64,000 nt of DNA from assembly GCA_046331625.1 (NCBI GenBank), contig JAXLQL010000019.1, positions 62,001 through 126,000 on the forward strand, in the 5' to 3' direction. The DNA comes from JAXLQL01 sp046331625. GTDB lineage: Bacteria > Acidobacteriota > Terriglobia > Bryobacterales > Bryobacteraceae. A model generated the notes under the pieces. It ran no database searches and was not told where the DNA came from. It saw only the letters and a program-made list of their open reading frames with translations. Below, one piece after another: positions 26,340 through 35,195 of the stretch. The position numbers were made by a program, and so were the translations under genes. The first letter of the stretch is position 1; each line of letters begins with the position of its first letter.

Positions 26340-28292
26340 TTAGTTGACCGGCAGCGTGACCGTCGCGCCCGGAGTCACCGCCACCTTGCCGATCTTCTGA
26401 CCGCCGTAGGTTTCGCAGGTCTGGCAGAAGCCGGTGGCGGGAACGTTGGCCCGGCCCGTGGACGTGATCTGCACGCCCGTTCCGGGGACCCAAGTCCCTT
26501 GCACACCGGCTTTCAGGTAATCCATGCGCTCCTGCAAGAGTTGCCCGATGGCGCTCTGCTGCAGGCTCGTCACCGGCAGCTTCGAGAGCCGCGAGTACTT
26601 GGCGAAGACGGCGTCCATCAAGTCGGTGAACAGCGAGTTGCGCCCGTTGTAGGCGTCGAAATTCACCTGGTGGTACATGGTCGGGTACAGTTCGCCGCGC
26701 ATCATGTACTGGACGATCGCGTCGGCTTCGCGGTCGAGGATCTGCGCATAGCTTTGCTCCGTGGTGAAGAACGGAGGTCCACCGGGACCGCCGATCCGGA
26801 AGTAACCGTTCGGTCCGAACAGGAAGTTGTATTCGTCCAGTTCCGAGCCGTTGGTGTGCAGGTTCGGGTTGTTCGCGTTATAGAAGATGTTGGTGGCCCG
26901 CCGCGGGATCATCAGGATCGAAGGCTGGAGCGTATTCGCGATTCCGGTGTTCGGAATGGCCGGCAGGCCGTCGGGCCGCGAAGTGTCGGTCACCAGGTAG
27001 CGGATTCCGTTGGCCGACGCCGTTTGCAGGAAGGCCGGGTTCGTCAGGCCCGAGATGCCCGGCGTCACCATGCTCGCCCCATCGTTGGGCAGCTTGAGCG
27101 CGTTGGCGATCTTCACGTTCTCGGAGATCTCATAGAAAGACTGCGCGGCGTTGGCCGGCGTGCAGACGCCCGAATTCGGAACCGGCTGGTAGCAATCGAG
27201 GTTCTCGTGATCGTAGGTGTGGCTGACCCAGAAGAACCGCGCCCGCTGCAGCGTGGCCGCCACCCCCAGCAGATCGTTGGGACCGAAGCCCGAATCGGCC
27301 GTGGTGCCGTAGCCGTTGAAGGCGTGCGTGACGCGGAAGTTCCGGTAGAGCGGATTCTCCTGCGCGCGCGTCTGCCAGGCCACCAGCGAGTTGAAATCGG
27401 TCCACGTCAGCCGCAGCGCGGGGCAGTTGGCCCCCCGGTTGTTGGTCGGGTCAGCCGCTCCGCCCACCGGCTGGCAGGCCGGATCGTTGTATTTGAACAG
27501 ATCGCTTGCCAGGAACAGGTCATCGCTTTGCGGCGTCAGGTAGATCTTGCGGTTGCCGAGGAAGACGCCCTGCGTCACCCAGTTGACGATTCCGTAATGG
27601 AGCACGAGCGAGTGCATCAGGTACTGGCTGTTGTCGAAGGTCAGGGCCATGTACTCGCGCCCGTCGGCCTTCTTGTGCAGCACGCCCGTGATCGCCCCGT
27701 TGATCGTCATGATCGGCGTCGTGGTTTCACCCGTGGCCGGGGCGGAGGTAGCCGTGTAGACCCAGGCGAACTTCACCGGAACCGCATTGGCCGTGTTCAG
27801 GTAGGCAAACAGCGGAGCCCCCGCGGCGTTGATCTGTAATTGCCCAGGCGCCGTGTCGCTGGTGCCGAACCCGTTCGCGTAGGCAATGCCGTACCGCGCT
27901 TCCGGAAACGTGTAGTAGCTCACCGTGCGCACGCCATAGTCGCGCGTGTAGTTGTCGAGCGAGGTCCAATCGGCCGCCGAAAGGGCGCTCCGGTAACCGT
28001 TGATCGCCGCGTCGAAGATCGCCAGATTCCCCGAGGTCAGAATGATCCCCTGGTAGTTCCCTTTGTTCGAGCCGATCAGCGCCGGTAACCCGGCCGTCGC
28101 CAGCCGCGCGTCATAAGGAACCCCCATGTGATCCAGGAAGCTCTTCATGGCTCCGTAGCCGGGCTCGGTTCCATCCGCTCCAAGCACCAGTAGTTTCATG
28201 CTTACGGGCTTCTTCGGCCCCGTTACCTGGCCCGGGAGCAAGGTGGCAAGTCCCACCAGGCCAATCACGCCAATCTGAAGGAATTTCATCAT
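26340..28292 (-). CDS. secreted Agd3-like (CE18-type) polysaccharide deacetylase, copy 1
   Basis: 650 residues with a signal peptide (LQIGVIGLVGLATLLPGQ). Residues 30-240 form an N-terminal accessory region (KLLVLGADGTEPGYGAMKSF, LDNYTRDYGVRTVSYYTFPE) like that of fungal Agd3. The deacetylase core has D257-D258 in TPQSDDLFL and H358-x3-H362 in SHTYDHENLDC, the NodB-type metal triad Asp/His/His. MVTPGISGL and YPTMYHQVNF follow. Agd3 de-N-acetylates galactosaminogalactan; this enzyme would act on the exported polymer in the periplasm or outside. It is a paralogue of the protein encoded at 31189. First gene of the minus-strand export operon. Substrate is inferred. Confidence 0.75.
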   Translation of the reverse strand: MMKFLQIGVIGLVGLATLLPGQVTGPKKPVSMKLLVLGADGTEPGYGAMKSFLDHMGVPYDARLATAGLPALIGSNKGNYQGIILTSGNLAIFDAAINGYRSALSAADWTSLDNYTRDYGVRTVSYYTFPEARYGIAYANGFGTSDTAPGQLQINAAGAPLFAYLNTANAVPVKFAWVYTATSAPATGETTTPIMTINGAITGVLHKKADGREYMALTFDNSQYLMHSLVLHYGIVNWVTQGVFLGNRKIYLTPQSDDLFLASDLFKYNDPACQPVGGAADPTNNRGANCPALRLTWTDFNSLVAWQTRAQENPLYRNFRVTHAFNGYGTTADSGFGPNDLLGVAATLQRARFFWVSHTYDHENLDCYQPVPNSGVCTPANAAQSFYEISENVKIANALKLPNDGASMVTPGISGLTNPAFLQTASANGIRYLVTDTSRPDGLPAIPNTGIANTLQPSILMIPRRATNIFYNANNPNLHTNGSELDEYNFLFGPNGYFRIGGPGGPPFFTTEQSYAQILDREADAIVQYMMRGELYPTMYHQVNFDAYNGRNSLFTDLMDAVFAKYSRLSKLPVTSLQQSAIGQLLQERMDYLKAGVQGTWVPGTGVQITSTGRANVPATGFCQTCETYGGQKIGKVAVTPGATVTLPVN

Positions 28293-28538
28293 TCGTCCTT
28301 TCTCTTAATCGGCAGCATAGGCCGCAGTCGTGCGGCAGGGAAGTGACACGTTTCTCAGGACTTTCCCCTTAGACTGTCCATGCTGGGCTCCATGGGTGGT
28401 ATGCGTCTGGTGTATTAGTACGGGGCACGATCCCGTTCCGGCACCCACTCCCGGCTATGTACCACTACCATTGCGGGTATTCGGTCTAGTAACTCGTACC
28501 GTTTTCGCTTACAGGCGTCACCTCTATACTGCAAACAA
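28293..28538. promoter_or_regulatory. divergent control region of the exopolysaccharide locus
   Basis: 246 bases between two divergently read blocks of the polysaccharide locus. On the plus strand TATACT (28525-28530) ends eight bases before the GH114 ATG, with no Shine-Dalgarno, consistent with leaderless transcription. On the minus strand GAAAGGACGAATGATG places AAAGGACG just upstream of the deacetylase start. The middle is comparatively AT-rich for this genome and is the natural place for a shared regulator; no operator palindrome was identified. Confidence 0.5.
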
Positions 28539-30038
28539 ATGAAGTACACCCATCGGCCGCTACTCCTTTTGTTCACCCTGTTTGCGTCTCTGCTCCCCGC
28601 ACAAAATGTTTGGCGTCCGGCCCCCGGCGCCACTTGGCAATGGCAGCTCACCACTCCAGTCGACCTGAGCATCGAGGCGCAGATGTACGACATCGACCTA
28701 TTTGAGAACGACGCCTCCGTGGTCGCGGCCCTCCACGCCAAGGGCCGGGTCGCCGTATGCTACGTCAGTGTAGGCACCTACGAACCATATCGGCCCGATT
28801 CGGCGAAGTTCCCGGCCGAGGTCAAGGGCCGCGCTCTTGGCGACTTCCCCGACGAGACTTGGCTCGATATCCGCCGCTGGGACATCCTCGGTCCGATCTT
28901 CGAAGCCCGCTTCGACCTCTGCAAAGCCAAGGGTTTCGACGCCCTGGAGCCCGACAATGTCGATGGCTATTCCAACCGCACCGGCTTTCCGCTCACCGCC
29001 CAAGATCAACTTACCTTCAATCGCCGGATCGCCCAACTGGCCCACGCCCGCGGCCTCTCGGTGGGCCTCAAAAACGACCTCGATCAGGTAGCTACCTTAG
29101 TAGGTGACTTTGACTGGGCCCTCAACGAACAGTGTTTTCAGTATCAGGAGTGCTCCTCTCTAGCGCCTTTTATCAAAGCCGGTAAGGCGGTGTTCAACGC
29201 CGAGTACACGCTCAAGCCCGATCAGTTCTGTCCGCAGGCGAATTCGCTCCAGTTCAGTTCCCTCAGCAAGCATGTGAACCTCGACGCCTACCGCGTGCCC
29301 TGCTCCACGGCCGCTCCGAATCCTGCGCCAGCGATCAGCGCAGTGGTCAACGCCGGGAGCTACGCCACAGGTGGAGTGTCGCCGGGAGAAATCGTGGCGT
29401 TGTTTGGGAGCGCACTCGGTCCGGTGGCGGGTATCGGGATGCGCCTCGCCAATGGCCGCGTCGCCACCGACCTCGATCAGATCCAGGTGCTGTTCGATGG
29501 CGTCCCCGCGCCGCTCGTGTGGGTGGGCGCCGAGCAGGCAACGGCCGTGGTCCCCTATTCGGTATCGGGTAAGGCTCGTACCACCGTGCAGTTCTCTCGC
29601 GCGGGAACGTTGTCGGCCACCGTAGCCCTCGACGTGGTCGCTGCGGCTCCGGCGATCTTCACCGCGAACGCCTCGGGCAAGGGCGGGGCGGCCGCGCTCA
29701 ACCAGGACTTCAAGTTGAACACCGCCTCCAACCGCGCCAAGCGCGGATCAGTAGTGACTTTTTACGCCACGGGCGAAGGTTTGACCACGCCTCTGCCGAA
29801 AGATGGAGAGGTGATTGGTGGCGTGCTCCCGGTTCCGGTGCAGCAGGTGAAGGTGAGGGTGGGCGGCAAGGATGCTCCGGTGCTCTATGCCGGAGCGGCT
29901 CCGCAGACGGTGGCTGGCGTGCTCCAGGTGAATCTGCAGATTCCCTCCGACGCGCCGGTGGGTGACGCCGTGACGCTCGAACTCATCGTGGGCGGCAAGT
30001 CGAGCCAGGCGGGAGTGACGCTCGCCGTCGCCGAGTAA
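28539..30038 (+). CDS. secreted GH114 endo-alpha-1,4-polygalactosaminidase-like hydrolase with TIGR03437 domain
   Basis: 499 residues. Signal peptide (LLLLFTLFASLLPAQ). Residues 25-250: GH114 TIM barrel, with YDIDLFEND, VAVCYVSVGTYEPYRPD, GFDALEPDNVDGYSN (catalytic Asp region), LSVGLKNDLDQV and FDWALNEQCFQYQEC (catalytic Glu region). Residues 262-499: a Solibacter-type TIGR03437 domain (SAVVNAGSYATGGVSPGEIV, ALFGSALGP, FYATGEGLTTPLPKDG), a beta-rich module thought to be surface-related. GH114 members cleave GalN/GalNAc polymers such as galactosaminogalactan and Pel-type polymers. In a synthesis locus such hydrolases trim or release polymer. TATACT eight bases before the ATG is the probable -10. 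Confidence 0.85.
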   Translation: MKYTHRPLLLLFTLFASLLPAQNVWRPAPGATWQWQLTTPVDLSIEAQMYDIDLFENDASVVAALHAKGRVAVCYVSVGTYEPYRPDSAKFPAEVKGRALGDFPDETWLDIRRWDILGPIFEARFDLCKAKGFDALEPDNVDGYSNRTGFPLTAQDQLTFNRRIAQLAHARGLSVGLKNDLDQVATLVGDFDWALNEQCFQYQECSSLAPFIKAGKAVFNAEYTLKPDQFCPQANSLQFSSLSKHVNLDAYRVPCSTAAPNPAPAISAVVNAGSYATGGVSPGEIVALFGSALGPVAGIGMRLANGRVATDLDQIQVLFDGVPAPLVWVGAEQATAVVPYSVSGKARTTVQFSRAGTLSATVALDVVAAAPAIFTANASGKGGAAALNQDFKLNTASNRAKRGSVVTFYATGEGLTTPLPKDGEVIGGVLPVPVQQVKVRVGGKDAPVLYAGAAPQTVAGVLQVNLQIPSDAPVGDAVTLELIVGGKSSQAGVTLAVAE

Positions 30039-30055
30039 GACTGCCCATTACGAGG

Positions 30056-31177
30056 ATGCAACTGACCAGACGCGACACGCTGCTGGCGATGGCAGCGATC
30101 CCGGCGCTCGGCGCGGGTCCCCGGCCCGTGGCGGCGTTCCACTATGCGGCGATCTTCTCGCCGCGCGAAGTGGAATGGTACACGCGGTTCGAGATCCTGG
30201 TGACGGGCGGCATCCTCTCGCGCGAACAGACACAGGCCTTGCGGCGCAACGGCGTGAAGCTGGTGGCGTACGAGTGGTCTTCTGGATACTATGCGGGCGA
30301 CCCGGTCTCGGCGCCGCTCGAATGGCAGCGCATGGTGGACCGGCATGCGGCTGACTGGGCGATCACGGCGAAGCCCGTATCGGGGGGGGCGGCGGAGAAC
30401 GGCAAGCCGGCCCAGTGGTACGATTTCGCGAGTGATGAGTTGAACGAAGCGCGGGCGCGCCATCTCGCCACGCGGCTGGCCGATTCCGGATACGACGGCT
30501 ACTTCTTCGACACGCCGGGCTTCGAGCAACTGCCACCTTCGGCGCGTGAGGCGTTCCACCGCAAGCACCCAGGTGCGGATTACAACCAGCGCCAGGGTCG
30601 ATTCTTTGCGGCGGTGCGCAAGGCGATCGGCGCGCCGAGGATCCTGTTCCTCAACCAGGGTTTCCGGCAAGCGGAGCACTTCCTGCCGCACGCCGATCTC
30701 GACCTTTCCGAAAGCTACTGCACCTATCTCGACCCGCAGCACCGAACCGGGTTCCGCCCCTGGCACGACGCAGCGAAACCTTGGGAGTCCGTTCGAACCC
30801 CGATTCGCGAGTTGATCGAGCCGGCGCTAGCTCGGTTCCCCCGCGTGCGCATGGTCCACGCGAACTACTCAGGCGGTGAGCCCGCGCTTGCCGGCCGCGC
30901 GCATCGCTACGGCTGGGCTTGCGCGCGGCTGTTCGGACATGACGCCTATCTCATTGCGCCGGGCCAAGCCGAAGCTGAGCGCGACGCCATCTACTTCACC
31001 GATCCCGGCAAGCCGCTTTCCGCCGCGAAAGAAGAGCCCGGTGGCTCGGTGGCGTGGCGGCGATTCCAGAACGGCGTGGTGGCCGTCAACGGCGGCGCCG
31101 CTTCTGCGCGCATCGCCGAACTCGGACTCACACTGCCCGAGGGCTATCAAGGTTACTTCTTTCCATCCCGTTCCTGA
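30056..31177 (+). CDS. exported TIM-barrel glycosidase-like protein, GH114/PelA-hydrolase related
   Basis: 373 residues; twin-arginine-type start (TRRDTLLAMAAIPALGAG). Barrel-type motifs: FHYAAIFSPREVEWYTRFEILV, GVKLVAYEWSSGYYAG, WYDFASDELNEARARHLATRLADSGYDGYFFDTPG (catalytic-type Asp) and RILFLNQGFRQAEHFLPHADLDLSESYC. The pattern of a 'LASxGYDGYFFD' strand end and a later acidic 'ESYC' resembles TM1410/GH114-type hydrolases, but it is distinct from the preceding gene. It begins 17 bases after the GH114 gene with GAGG upstream of ATG 30056, so the two are co-expressed. Likely a second polymer-trimming enzyme; substrate unproven. Confidence 0.65.
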   Translation: MQLTRRDTLLAMAAIPALGAGPRPVAAFHYAAIFSPREVEWYTRFEILVTGGILSREQTQALRRNGVKLVAYEWSSGYYAGDPVSAPLEWQRMVDRHAADWAITAKPVSGGAAENGKPAQWYDFASDELNEARARHLATRLADSGYDGYFFDTPGFEQLPPSAREAFHRKHPGADYNQRQGRFFAAVRKAIGAPRILFLNQGFRQAEHFLPHADLDLSESYCTYLDPQHRTGFRPWHDAAKPWESVRTPIRELIEPALARFPRVRMVHANYSGGEPALAGRAHRYGWACARLFGHDAYLIAPGQAEAERDAIYFTDPGKPLSAAKEEPGGSVAWRRFQNGVVAVNGGAASARIAELGLTLPEGYQGYFFPSRS

Positions 31178-31188
31178 AAAACCAATCC

Positions 31189-33201
31189 ATGTTGCCACTC
31201 CTGCTGTTGTTCTCAGCAATCCTCGCCGCTCAGTCCGAGCAGGCCATTCCCGAACGGCGCGATCCCGAATGGACCTCGCGTCCCCTATTCGCCGCCGAGA
31301 CGCCCGAGACACCGCCGGGTCGTGTGGGCGCCGCCGGCGACCGGCCGGTCAGCCTCAAGATCCTGGTGCTTTCCACCGACGGCAAGGAACCCACGGCCAA
31401 TGCTTGGAAGAGCTTCCTCGACTATGTGGGCGCACCCTATGAATTGGTTCGACTCACCGCTGGCGACTCGCTACCAAAGCTCGACGACGGTTCGCGCGGG
31501 TCCTATCAAGCGGTGATTCTCGCCACCGGCAATCTCGGCGTGTGTGACCCGAACTGCCACAGCGCGCTCAGCCCCGAATCTTGGACCGCGCTCGACACCT
31601 ACACGCGCGACTACGGTGTCCGCGTCATCAGCGCCTACACGTTTCCCGAACCGCGCTACGGCGTCAAGATGCTTTCCTCGGGTGCGGTGCCCTTGGCCGA
31701 TCCGGTGAACGCGATGTTCACCGCTGACGCGGCTGGCGTGTTCCGCGATCTGCGTCGCGACCAGGCTGTGAAGATCGGGGGCGTGTTCCTCTATCGGTCC
31801 GACGCGGCTCCGGCGGCCGGCGAGCAGACGATTCCGATCCTCAAAGCCGGTGAAGCGCTGGTGGCGGCGATCCACAAGAAGGCTGACGGGCGCGAGGTCG
31901 CCGTGATCACCTTCGACAACAGCCCGGTACATCCCCATACGCTTCTGTTGCAGTACGGGCTCTTTGACTGGGCCACGCGTGGCGTTCACTTGGGGCTACG
32001 CAAAGCGCTCCTGACGCCGCAGGTGGATGACCTGTTCCTACCCAACATCCTGTTTGATGCGCTCGATCCGCTGTGCAAACCCGCGGGCCTGGTCACATAC
32101 TCGCCCGGGACCTCGGCGGGCGCCTGCCCCACGCTTCGCATCTCGGGCGGCGACCTCAACGAAGTCACCCGCTGGCAGCGCAACTGGCAGCGCGATCCCC
32201 AATTCGCGCTTTTTCGGCTCACCATGGCCTACAACGGGCTCGGCATGATCCGCAATGGCGAACTGCTAGCCGAAGATGACCTGCTAGCGGCGGCGCGCCA
32301 AGCCTCGCAGGACTACTTCTGGGTGAGCCACACCTACTCGCACAAGAATCTCGACTGCTACGCAAGCTCCGGCGACAGTTGCCGCGGTTCGAATACAGCC
32401 GAGTCTCGCGATGAAGTTCACGAAAACAGAATCGCCGGTTTGCGTGCGGCATTGCCGATCGACTACACGAGCATGGTGACGCCCGGCATCTCGGGCTTGC
32501 GCAACACGGCATTCCTCGAAGGCGCAGCCGAGGCGGGTGTGCGCTATCTGGTCTCAGACACCTCGCGGGCCGAAGGCTCGCCGGCGATCCCCAATACTGG
32601 CGTGCGCAATCCCGACGATCCGCGGATCCTGTTCATCCCGCGCCGGCCCACGGCGATCTTCTATGACTCGGCTCGCGGACAGAAGGGTGAATTCGGCTCC
32701 GAGCCCGACGAGTACAACTATTTCTACGGTCCGGCGGGGCTGTTCCGCTTGGCCGACGGCTCGCCGTTCTTCTCGACCGAACAGACTTACGATCAAGTGC
32801 TCGATCGCGAAGCCGACTTGATCGTCGGCTACCTGCTGCGCGGCGAAATGTATCCACTCATGTTTCATCAATTGAACCTGTTCCGGTTCCAGGGTGGGAC
32901 CACGCTTGCTGTGGACCTGCTCGATCGCGTGCTCACGCGGTGGCAGAAGCTGAGCACGATTCCGGTGGAAAGCGTGGAGATGTCCAAACTCGGACTGATG
33001 CTCGAACAGCGCCAAGCCTTCTGGACTTCCGGTGTGAGCGCTGCGAAGCTTCCTGGGAAGGGGATCGAGCTTCGCGCTACGCAACCGGTGACGCTGTGGG
33101 TGACGGGCTCGTGTTCGGACCGGTGCGAAACGGTGGGTCCGTTCAAGGTGTCGCGCATCACGCTCGCAGCGGGTGAGGTGCGAACGATCCCGGCGGAGTG
33201 A
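31189..33201 (+). CDS. secreted Agd3-like (CE18-type) polysaccharide deacetylase, copy 2
   Basis: 670 residues from ATG 31189 (the frame is open earlier inside the preceding gene, but the signal peptide LLLLFSAILAAQ starts here). Same architecture as the 26340-28292 product: accessory region (LKILVLSTDGKEPTANAWKS, DTYTRDYGVRVISAYTFPEP), D280-D281 in TPQVDDLFL, H381-x3-H385 in SHTYSHKNLDC, MVTPGISGL, YPLMFHQLNL. The metal ligands are kept, so both copies should be active. It lies 11 bases after the TIM-barrel gene. Two deacetylases bracketing the hydrolases on opposite strands suggest different timing or patterns of deacetylation. Confidence 0.75.
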   Translation: MLPLLLLFSAILAAQSEQAIPERRDPEWTSRPLFAAETPETPPGRVGAAGDRPVSLKILVLSTDGKEPTANAWKSFLDYVGAPYELVRLTAGDSLPKLDDGSRGSYQAVILATGNLGVCDPNCHSALSPESWTALDTYTRDYGVRVISAYTFPEPRYGVKMLSSGAVPLADPVNAMFTADAAGVFRDLRRDQAVKIGGVFLYRSDAAPAAGEQTIPILKAGEALVAAIHKKADGREVAVITFDNSPVHPHTLLLQYGLFDWATRGVHLGLRKALLTPQVDDLFLPNILFDALDPLCKPAGLVTYSPGTSAGACPTLRISGGDLNEVTRWQRNWQRDPQFALFRLTMAYNGLGMIRNGELLAEDDLLAAARQASQDYFWVSHTYSHKNLDCYASSGDSCRGSNTAESRDEVHENRIAGLRAALPIDYTSMVTPGISGLRNTAFLEGAAEAGVRYLVSDTSRAEGSPAIPNTGVRNPDDPRILFIPRRPTAIFYDSARGQKGEFGSEPDEYNYFYGPAGLFRLADGSPFFSTEQTYDQVLDREADLIVGYLLRGEMYPLMFHQLNLFRFQGGTTLAVDLLDRVLTRWQKLSTIPVESVEMSKLGLMLEQRQAFWTSGVSAAKLPGKGIELRATQPVTLWVTGSCSDRCETVGPFKVSRITLAAGEVRTIPAE

Positions 33202-33560
33202 CTTTCGAGCCCGGAAAAGAGGTGGCCACCACCGACATTCTACCGGCCCGGTTCCGGGGCCGCCTTCGCGATGGCCCAGGCTTCCGCTCCGCCCTAACCG
33301 CGCCGCACTGCCAGGACTCTTCCTTGCCTGGCGGCATTCTAGGAGACGCAGGCGGCAGTCGGAATGACGGCGGTGCGCCGATTATGATCGATGTCGCGAA
33401 AGTGCGGGCTTTCAGCGCCCGTGTGCAGTTCGACTCGGCGCTGATGCTGGCTCAGGTGGTTGCCCACGAAACCGGGCACAAATTCGGTCGCAGACATCCC
33501 CTCCGGACTCCATGTTACACGGAGGTGGCTCTCGCTTCGGTGCATCAAAGTTCTCGATAG
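33198..33560 (+). pseudogene. truncated duplicate of the metzincin catalytic segment
   Basis: The frame overlaps the end of the deacetylase gene and has no start or signal sequence of its own. From 33311 it encodes DSSLPGGILGDAGGSRNDG, MIDVAKVRAFSARVQFDSAL and HETGHKFGRRH, nearly the same as the complete downstream gene at 34587-34819. It breaks off right after TEVAL. At DNA level the two blocks are 233 bases each, ungapped, about 93% identical by hand count. Several replacements change amino acids, as expected if this copy is no longer selected. Confidence 0.65.
33311..33543 (+). repeat. 233-bp direct repeat, copy 1
   Basis: Matches 34587-34819 without gaps, about 16 differences. Spacing between copies is about 1.28 kb. 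Recombination between the copies would delete or amplify most of the metzincin gene. Confidence 0.85.
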
Positions 33561-35190
33561 AAGGCGTAAAGAATACATCTGGTACCGTCTCGGTTCTGCA
33601 AGCGATTTCACGGTCTCCGCGACCCGACAAGTTCAGACCTGCCACTGCCGCGGTCAGCACGTGGAAGTGCTGGCAAACATCCGCTTCACCCTTACCGAAA
33701 CCCCGCTTTCGTTTCAACCTCGCGACAGTTCCGACGCCCCAGCCGTCTCGGAGTGTGGGGACCCCGCAGTGATGCCGAACTGCTTTCCCGAGTACACTGT
33801 CCAGTTCGAGCCCGGCCGCTATGTTCGGGACCACCAGTGGATGAAGGGCATCATGACGGTGGAATTGGATGAAGTATCGAAAGAACCCGGCCGATCTTCC
33901 AATAGCGGGGATAGCACCGATTTCGACTACAAGTTCGATCCCGACAAACAGACCCCGAATCGCTTCAAGGCGCCGGTGAGCAAGTCGAAGGGTCAATCGA
34001 TGGAAACCGTTCGAGAGTTGGACACGGTCAAAGTAGTGGTGAGTTCTTTGGACTACGGAGGCAAGGCGCAACTCAAGGCCAAGGTTGTAGTCAAATTCGA
34101 TGGTCCGGGTGGCCTCGAAGAGACCATCAACGCCGAGATCGATGGCGCGAAGAAGGCGGACGCCACCTTTGCATCGATTCCGGTCGACGAAAACGACAAC
34201 GGAATCGCCGACTCGTGGGAGCAGTCGTTCGGCGGTACCGGCCGATTGCGCAGGAACGAAGACGACGAGCCCGGCGCGGGCGGAGCAGCGTCTCCCAAAG
34301 GGGATGGCTTCCCTGCGTTTGACGAGTATCGAGGCTTCCACCACCTCACCAAGGTCGGAACTGCGGTTGTTGAGCGTTGGACTCGCACGGACCCCAAAAC
34401 CAAGCAGGATGTCTTCTTCCTCGATCCGAGCGGTCAGTTTCGAGATGCTGTGGCGCCGATTCTTGGAGCGCAGGGCGGCTCCAATCCGATCCACGTCTAC
34501 CGCCAAGTCCGTTCGGACCAGGTTGACAGCAACAGAGCAGTGAACTTCAAGGGGCTCGGCATTCGCGATGGATTCGCAGTCACGTACCAGGATTCTTCCT
34601 TGCCTGGCGGCATTCTAGGAGACGCAGGCGGCAGTCGGAATGACGGCAGCACGCCGATCATGATCGATGTCGCGAAAGTGCGAGCTTTCAGCGCTCGTGT
34701 GCAGTTCGACCCGGCACTGATGCTGGCTCAGGTGGTTGCCCACGAAACTGGGCACAAATTCGGGCGCAGACATCCGCTCCGGACTCCGTGCTGCACGGAG
34801 GTGGCTCTCCCTTCGGTGCCGAACACACTCGATGCGGTGTCGCTCTCGCAGTTCGGCGTGCGCGGATCCCAGCGAAGGCAAATCTACATTCGTTTGAGCG
34901 AGTACCAGGATCCCGTTAGTTCCGTTAGACTCATGGCGGACAGCTACGTGATTGAGCCGCCAAAAGATCACAGGAATACCATCCAAGTTCGGGACTCCGT
35001 CGCTGGCGTACACCTTTATCGGATCGCTTTTGAATCGGCCATTCCAGCATCTCCCAATCATTGGGTTCAGATTCAGGAGGCAAGGATCATGGACTGGTCT
35101 CCTCGAGTCACGCTACGCTCAGCCCCCGAATGGGCTTTTTCGGCTGAGGACTTCTCTGGTCTCTGTGTCCACCCAAACTGCAGGAAATAG
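33460..35190 (+). CDS. metzincin-type zinc metallopeptidase-like protein (possibly 5'-truncated)
   Basis: The zinc-binding motif HETGHKFGRRH (HExxHxxGxxH) defines the metzincin class and lies near residue 430. A Met in VRLMADSYV some 60 residues later could be the Met-turn. About residue 245 there is a calcium-loop-like DENDNGIADSWE. The 576-residue frame starts inside the duplicated fragment and has no signal peptide, so the original N-terminus was probably lost when 33311-33543 was duplicated; the real start may be the ATG codons near 33790 or later. Followed after five bases by a secreted protein gene with a good Shine-Dalgarno. Activity is uncertain. Confidence 0.6.
   Translation: MPTKPGTNSVADIPSGLHVTRRWLSLRCIKVLDRRRKEYIWYRLGSASDFTVSATRQVQTCHCRGQHVEVLANIRFTLTETPLSFQPRDSSDAPAVSECGDPAVMPNCFPEYTVQFEPGRYVRDHQWMKGIMTVELDEVSKEPGRSSNSGDSTDFDYKFDPDKQTPNRFKAPVSKSKGQSMETVRELDTVKVVVSSLDYGGKAQLKAKVVVKFDGPGGLEETINAEIDGAKKADATFASIPVDENDNGIADSWEQSFGGTGRLRRNEDDEPGAGGAASPKGDGFPAFDEYRGFHHLTKVGTAVVERWTRTDPKTKQDVFFLDPSGQFRDAVAPILGAQGGSNPIHVYRQVRSDQVDSNRAVNFKGLGIRDGFAVTYQDSSLPGGILGDAGGSRNDGSTPIMIDVAKVRAFSARVQFDPALMLAQVVAHETGHKFGRRHPLRTPCCTEVALPSVPNTLDAVSLSQFGVRGSQRRQIYIRLSEYQDPVSSVRLMADSYVIEPPKDHRNTIQVRDSVAGVHLYRIAFESAIPASPNHWVQIQEARIMDWSPRVTLRSAPEWAFSAEDFSGLCVHPNCRK
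34587..34819 (+). repeat. 233-bp direct repeat, copy 2 (inside metzincin gene)
   Basis: Intact copy coding for the zinc-binding region; partner of 33311-33543. Confidence 0.85.
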
Positions 35191-35195
35191 GAGCC

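Noticed and set aside
25977..27839. 620-codon plus-strand frame opposite TolC and deacetylase genes
   Set aside because: Spans two real genes on the other strand and has no domain signature.
30785..30800. tRNA-like T-arm sequence GTTCGAACCCC
   Set aside because: Lies inside a coding sequence, and no acceptor or anticodon stems can be drawn around it. No other tRNA candidate was seen.
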